DNA from: Pullulanibacillus pueri
GTDB lineage: Bacteria > Bacillota > Bacilli > Bacillales > Sporolactobacillaceae
Direction of reading: 5' to 3'
Length of the DNA stretch: 53,418 nucleotides
NCBI RefSeq assembly: GCF_014639255.1
Contig: NZ_BMFV01000034.1
Location: 1 to 53,418, forward strand
Each line of letters opens with the position of its first letter. The stretch's first letter is position 1. Shown one piece after another: positions 49,283-53,418 of the stretch. The translations under genes and the position numbers were made by a program. The notes below the pieces were generated by a model, which saw only the letters and a list, made by a program, of their open reading frames with translations, was not told where the DNA came from and searched no databases.

Positions 49283-49531
49283 TTATGAAAAGCGTTGATG
49301 AGGACATGAATTTGTGAGCTTCTACTTACAGAGAGGGAATGTGTGCTGTGAATTCCTAGTAGGCAACAAATTTACCCCCTACTGAGCTTTGTTAGTGAAC
49401 GTTACAAGGATAATCATTAGCTAACAACGGTCCAACCGTTATGTTGACTTCGAGCCACAGTAATTATGTGGGAAGAAGGGTGGAACCACGAGAATAACAC
49501 TCGTCCCTTAATTGGGATGGGTGTTTTTTAG
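49283..49531 (+). promoter_or_regulatory. T-box leader of thrS (threonyl-tRNA sensor)
   Basis: The T-box sequence AGGGTGGAACCACG is present at 49477-49490. Upstream lies a long Stem I with AATTTGT/ACAAATT and CTACT/AGTAG arms and the usual AGAGAGGGAA and GTGCTGTGA apical features. A candidate threonine specifier codon ACC occurs at 49374-49376. The leader ends in a terminator (49496-49529). Uncharged tRNA-Thr would stabilise the antiterminator and allow thrS transcription. The specifier assignment is less certain than the class. Confidence 0.93.
49496..49530 (+). terminator. T-box-controlled terminator before thrS
   Basis: AACACTCGTCCC pairs with GGGATGGGTGTT and is followed by T6. The 5' arm lies just downstream of the T-box sequence, which is the standard layout. 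Confidence 0.9.
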
Positions 49532-49560
49532 TTTCTTTAATTTTGAAAGGATGTTGAAGG

Positions 49561-51495
49561 ATGACAGAACAGATTAAAATTACGTTCCCAGACGGAGCGG
49601 TGAAGGAATATCCTATGGATTCAACCATTGAAGATATTGCCGGCAGCATCAGTTCTGGTTTGAAAAAACAGGCCATTGCTGGAAAGTTTAATGGAGATCT
49701 CGTCGACTTGCGTCGGCCATTAGCTATGGATGGGACCATCGAGATTTTAAAAGAAGATGCCCCAGAGGCCCTAGAAATTTTAAGACACACGACCACCCAT
49801 GTGATGGCTCAGGCCATTAAACGTCTCTTTAATCATGTGAAACTCGGGGTTGGTCCTGTTATTGAGGAAGGCTTTTATTATGATATTGATGTTCCTGAAT
49901 CTTTATCAGTTGAAGACTTTCCAAAAATAGAAAAAGAAATGCAAAAGATCATTGATGAAAATCTGGAGATCAAACGTGAAGTGGTGAGTCGCGAAGAAGC
50001 ACTTGCACATTACAAGGAAATTGGTGATGAGTATAAGGTAGAGCTCCTTTCTGCGATTCCAGAGGGCGAAGTCGTTACGTTCTATCGTCAAGGGGAATTC
50101 GTCGATCTTTGCCGTGGACCGCATCTTCCATCCACAGGGAAAATCAAAGCCTTTAAATTATTAAGTGTTGCGGGTGCTTATTGGCGGGGAAATAGTGATA
50201 ATCAGATGCTACAACGGGTTTATGGTACAGCCTTCTTTAAGAAAAAACAGCTTGAAGAGCATTTGCACATTCTTGAAGAACGTAAAGAGCGTGATCACCG
50301 TAAACTTGGGAAGGAACTTGATTTATTTACAATTTCCCAGGAAATTGGACAAGGCTTTCCAGTGTGGTTACCAAAAGGTGCAACCATTCGTCGTGTTATT
50401 GAGCGTTATATCGTTGACAAGGAGATTCAGCATGGCTATGAGCATGTGTATACGGCAAATCTTGCAAATGTGGAACTTTATAAGACGAGTGGTCACTGGG
50501 ATCATTATCATGAAGATATGTATCCTATCATGAAAATTGATAATGAGGAATTGGTGCTCAGACCCATGAACTGTCCACACCATATGATGGTGTACAAGCA
50601 TCAATTGCATAGCTATCGTGACCTTCCCGTCCGCATTGCTGAACTCGGGACCATGTATCGCTATGAAATGTCTGGAGCCTTAGCGGGTCTACAGAGAGTC
50701 CGCGCGATGACCCTTAATGATGCGCATCTCTTCTGTCGTCCAGAGCAATTGAAGGAAGAATTCATTAACGTCGTTCGCTTGATCCAAGAAGTGTACGAAG
50801 ACTTTGGCGTTAAGGATTACTATTTCCGTCTATCTTATCGCGATCCTGCCAACACCGAAAAATATGTGGATAATGATGAAATGTGGGAGCTTGCTCAAGC
50901 AAAATTACGTGATGCCATGGATACGATGGGCCTTGAATATGTGGAAGCAGAAGGGGAAGCAGCCTTCTACGGTCCGAAACTTGATGTGCAGGTCCGGACG
51001 GCATTAGGGAAGGATGAGACGCTCTCAACGGTGCAATTAGATTTCCATCTTCCTGAGCGTTTTGAATTAAAATACATTGGTGAAGACGGAAACGAGCATC
51101 GTCCAGTGGTTATACACCGTGGGGTTGTTTCCACAATGGAACGCTTTGTTGCCTTCCTTATTGAACAATATAAGGGCGCCTTTCCTGCTTGGCTTGCGCC
51201 AGTTCAAGTGAAAGTGATTCCTGTGGCCGGCGTTCATCAGGAATATGCTAAGAAAGTCGCTGAAGACTTGCAACGACAGCTTGTTCGTGTCGAAGTCGAT
51301 GATCGTGATGAGAAAATAGGGTATAAAATCCGCGAAGCACAAACGAAAAAAATCCCTTATATGCTTGTTGTGGGAGATAAAGAAATCGAATCAAACAGTG
51401 TTAACGTTAGAAAATATGGCGAAAATAACTCTGAGACGATCGCTTTTGAGGCTTTTAAGGATCAACTGTTGAAACAGATTTCAGAGCGAAACTAA
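49561..51495 (+). CDS. thrS: Threonyl-tRNA synthetase
   Basis: Class II synthetase that charges tRNA-Thr. The order is a TGS domain (1-62), an editing second-additional domain with HTTTHVMAQA near 77 and a zinc-ligand CRGPH near 183, the catalytic core with MNCPHHMMVYKH (zinc Cys and His) near 336, motif 2 RYEMSGALAGLQRVR near 363, and the anticodon-binding domain from about 540. It is 644 aa (B. subtilis 643). Expression is controlled by the T-box leader upstream. AAAGGATG precedes the ATG. Confidence 0.97.
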   Translation: MTEQIKITFPDGAVKEYPMDSTIEDIAGSISSGLKKQAIAGKFNGDLVDLRRPLAMDGTIEILKEDAPEALEILRHTTTHVMAQAIKRLFNHVKLGVGPVIEEGFYYDIDVPESLSVEDFPKIEKEMQKIIDENLEIKREVVSREEALAHYKEIGDEYKVELLSAIPEGEVVTFYRQGEFVDLCRGPHLPSTGKIKAFKLLSVAGAYWRGNSDNQMLQRVYGTAFFKKKQLEEHLHILEERKERDHRKLGKELDLFTISQEIGQGFPVWLPKGATIRRVIERYIVDKEIQHGYEHVYTANLANVELYKTSGHWDHYHEDMYPIMKIDNEELVLRPMNCPHHMMVYKHQLHSYRDLPVRIAELGTMYRYEMSGALAGLQRVRAMTLNDAHLFCRPEQLKEEFINVVRLIQEVYEDFGVKDYYFRLSYRDPANTEKYVDNDEMWELAQAKLRDAMDTMGLEYVEAEGEAAFYGPKLDVQVRTALGKDETLSTVQLDFHLPERFELKYIGEDGNEHRPVVIHRGVVSTMERFVAFLIEQYKGAFPAWLAPVQVKVIPVAGVHQEYAKKVAEDLQRQLVRVEVDDRDEKIGYKIREAQTKKIPYMLVVGDKEIESNSVNVRKYGENNSETIAFEAFKDQLLKQISERN

Positions 51496-51510
51496 AGCAT
51501 TGAATATTGA

Positions 51511-51541
51511 GGATGGTGTCTAAGGACGCCATCCTTTTTTC
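51511..51541 (+). terminator. Intrinsic terminator of thrS
   Basis: GGATGGTGTC/GACGCCATCC (one T.G pair) with a 4-nt loop, then TTTTTT. Confidence 0.93.
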
Positions 51542-52063
51542 GTGGGAAGAAGGTAATTACAACAAATGGCCGACGGAGGACGTGGCACTTTTTTATACAC
51601 ACAACTCGTTATTTTCCTTTAGTCAAAAAGTTGTGCCTCATCTGTGTGATTCCTTGGGATCTCTTTAGTTTATTTGTTTCGAATGTTTTTATAGTTGTCC
51701 TTTATGTTCTGTCTAACTAAAAAGGCTCTAAACGCCTTAAACTGAGTTCATTTCTGCAGATAGTGAAAATTCTTCCGAATGGCGCCCACCTTTTATGGAA
51801 AAATATAAGAACTTAAAGATGAGCCTTATTTTTGAAAATGTCCTCAGGGTGTAAACATTTCTCTGAAAATATGCTATTATAAAATGAGTAAAACACGTTG
51901 TTTGGGTGTGCATATATTGATATCACTTATTTTTTGAAAAAATGAGGATATGAGAATTTGTCTTTTTAGAAAATACATTTGTTTTTAAGTGATGGATAGG
52001 GTTGTCTTCTTAGAAACAGTCATTAATGGAAGGCAATTTTTTCTTGAGGAGGAGGGCTTAGCA
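51542..52063. other. Intergenic region before threonine dehydrogenase
   Basis: No gene is visible. A GGCAC/GTGCC pair (51583-51638) encloses an AT-rich stretch. An extended -10-like TGCTATTAT (about 51871) could promote the next gene, but no good -35 is seen. The frame running from 51989 into the next gene is not supported by a Shine-Dalgarno. Confidence 0.5.
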
Positions 52064-53029
52064 TTGAAAAAAATACTGATTACAGGTGCCTTAGGACAAA
52101 TCGGCTCAGAATTAACGATGGCGCTAAGAAAGCAATATGGAGAGGATCATGTCATTGCAACAGACGTGAGAAAGCCTGAGAATGCAATGACACAAACGGG
52201 TGTGTTTGAAAAGTTGGATGTGACCAATCTTCAGGAGATTTATGAGATGGCTAAAAGACATCAAGTCGACACCATCATTCACTTGGCCGCTCTTTTATCA
52301 GCAACGGCTGAGAAAAAACCATTAGCCGCATGGGATTTAAACATGGGGGGATTGGTGAATGCGTTAGAGGTTGCTCGCGAATTAAATTGTCAATTTTTCA
52401 CTCCAAGTTCTATAGGTGCTTTTGGGCCATCAACACCAAAGGATAATACGCCTCAGGATACCATTCAGCGTCCCACAACGATGTATGGTATCAACAAAGT
52501 TGCAGGGGAATTGCTTTGTGATTACTATTATCAAAAATTCGGTGTCGATACCCGCGGTGTTCGATTCCCAGGACTCATTTCTTACATGACCCCTCCTGGA
52601 GGTGGGACAACGGATTATGCTGTGGATATTTATTATCAAGCTGTTGAAAAAGGCAAGTATACCTCTTATATTGCTGAAGGTACTTATATGGACATGATGT
52701 ACATGCCTGATGCTCTGAACGCGATCATTAAGTTAATGGAAGCGAATCCTGATAAGCTTATTCATCGCAATGCGTTTAACATTACAGCAATGAGCGTTGC
52801 ACCTGAATCCATTGCGGCGGCGATTAAGAAACAGATGCCAGAATTTAAGCTTGATTATCATGTAGATCCAGAAAGGCAGAAGATTGCTGATAGTTGGCCC
52901 AATTCTATTGATGCTCAGGCTGCAAGAGAAGAATGGGGATTTTCTCCAGCTTATGATCTCGATAAAATGACAAAAGATATGTTAATGAAGCTAAAGAATA
53001 GGGAATCACTTGGAATAAGTCTTAAGTAA
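52064..53029 (+). CDS. NAD-dependent epimerase/dehydratase family, SDR-type L-threonine 3-dehydrogenase
   Basis: A 321-aa extended SDR. The N-terminus MKKILITGALGQIGSEL is the NAD-binding motif. ATDVRKP gives the ribose-binding Asp, and HLAALLSATAE and the catalytic Ser/Tyr pair are seen as TPSSIGAFG and YGINKVAGE. PGLISYMTPPGGGTTDYAVD resembles SDR-type threonine dehydrogenases that make 2-amino-3-ketobutyrate; a sugar epimerase is the alternative. TTG 52064 is chosen because GAGGAGGAGGG ends 8 nt upstream. The usual partner kbl is not seen next to it. Confidence 0.82.
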   Translation: MKKILITGALGQIGSELTMALRKQYGEDHVIATDVRKPENAMTQTGVFEKLDVTNLQEIYEMAKRHQVDTIIHLAALLSATAEKKPLAAWDLNMGGLVNALEVARELNCQFFTPSSIGAFGPSTPKDNTPQDTIQRPTTMYGINKVAGELLCDYYYQKFGVDTRGVRFPGLISYMTPPGGGTTDYAVDIYYQAVEKGKYTSYIAEGTYMDMMYMPDALNAIIKLMEANPDKLIHRNAFNITAMSVAPESIAAAIKKQMPEFKLDYHVDPERQKIADSWPNSIDAQAAREEWGFSPAYDLDKMTKDMLMKLKNRESLGISLK

Positions 53030-53043
53030 AGGTAGGTTTTTAG

Positions 53044-53334
53044 GTGAGTAAAAATACGCCTGATGTTCATTCCGCAGATCGAACCTTAAGCTTTGAATGG
53101 GAACATCATAAGATTATTATTCATCATCGTTACCAGTGGCTTCATATCATCAACGATATCGTGATCGGTTTATGGTTTCTTGTTGGAAGCTTTTTATTCT
53201 TTTTTGAGGCATATCAAAAAGCAGGAACGTATCTTTTCGTTATTGGCAGTGCGCAAATGCTTATTCGTCCCCTTATAAGAATTGCCCATAAGCTCCATGT
53301 TGGAGAGATTGAAACGCAAAAACTTCATTTTTAG
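53044..53334 (+). CDS. YrhK-domain small membrane protein
   Basis: A 96-aa protein with two predicted membrane helices (about 33-54 and 60-80). The YrhK-like pattern is present: HHRYQWLHIINDIVIGLWFL, then GTYLFVIGSAQMLIRPLIRI. The GTG start lies 14 nt after the preceding gene with a weak GGTAGG Shine-Dalgarno, so co-transcription is likely. A strong terminator follows. Molecular function unknown. Confidence 0.82.
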   Translation: MSKNTPDVHSADRTLSFEWEHHKIIIHHRYQWLHIINDIVIGLWFLVGSFLFFFEAYQKAGTYLFVIGSAQMLIRPLIRIAHKLHVGEIETQKLHF

Positions 53335-53361
53335 AAAAAGAGGATGACCAGTTTAAAATGG

Positions 53362-53413
53362 TACCTGTAGGTAGGACACTTGAAAAAGAGTGTTTCACCT
53401 ACAGGTATTTTTT
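53362..53413 (+). terminator. Intrinsic terminator at the window end
   Basis: TACCTGTAGGT/ACCTACAGGTA outer stem with inner GACACT/AGTGTT pairing, then seven T. Confidence 0.92.
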
Positions 53414-53418
53414 TGTAT

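Noticed and set aside
51989..52063. Longer N-terminus for the SDR-type dehydrogenase
   Set aside because: The extension lacks a Shine-Dalgarno and the fold begins at MKKILITG after the strong site near 52050.

Overview
This is chromosomal DNA of an endospore-forming, moderately AT-rich member of the Bacillales. Three things support this: an alpha/beta-type small acid-soluble spore protein, several sporulation-associated families (GerW/YtfJ, YtrH, YtrI, YtvI, YtxC), and a gene order that follows the B. subtilis ezrA-thiI / ytfJ-ytxK / dnaE-accDA-pfkA-pyk / citZ-icd-mdh / polA-mutM-coaE / nrdR-dnaBI-thrS segment. The species cannot be named from the sequence. No tRNA or rRNA gene, IS element, phage or CRISPR array was seen.

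Layout. 0.5-4.7 kb: ezrA (division) and the nifZ-thiI 4-thiouridine pair. 4.8-9 kb: a SASP gene, about 900 bp of interspersed repeats, an acyl-CoA synthetase and the ytfI-ytfJ pair. 9.1-14.2 kb: ytxK, a 55-aa unknown, a ytkK-like SDR whose catalytic residues are missing, ald, and a reverse-strand Xaa-Pro peptidase. 14.2-18.3 kb: a five-gene envelope module (DUF4178, PspA, DUF4247 lipoprotein, DUF350, membrane-anchored spermidine-synthase-like protein) behind a good match to an ECF sigma-W promoter. 18.4-23.2 kb: ytkL, ytoI, ytpI, nrnA, ytrH-ytrI. 23.4-32.5 kb: dnaE, a decayed malic enzyme gene (ytsJ remnant), accD-accA, pfkA, pyk. 32.6-38.5 kb: a 118-bp repeat, thioesterase-fxsA, ytvI, citZ-icd-mdh. 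38.6-40.0 kb: a 93-bp tandem repeat and a NERD-domain gene, where B. subtilis has phoPR. 40.3-49.1 kb: polA-mutM-coaE, a possible ~195-nt small RNA, the second 118-bp repeat, a small cytosolic protein, nrdR-dnaB-dnaI and ytxC. 49.3-53.4 kb: a T-box leader with thrS, an SDR-type threonine dehydrogenase and a YrhK-like membrane protein.

How it works together. Most of the window is core housekeeping: central carbon flow (pfkA, pyk, citZ, icd, mdh, ald), fatty-acid initiation (accDA), replication and repair (dnaE, polA, mutM, dnaBI), tRNA metabolism (thiI, thrS) and sporulation. The interesting material is accessory: the putative sigma-W-driven PspA module, the ytsJ pseudogene, the catalytically altered SDR, the repeat families, a translationally coupled 18-codon leader ORF, the citZ leader hairpin and the candidate small RNA. 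Many start codons were moved inward from the longest reading frame because a strong Shine-Dalgarno sits just before an internal ATG, GTG or TTG and the resulting length matches the family.
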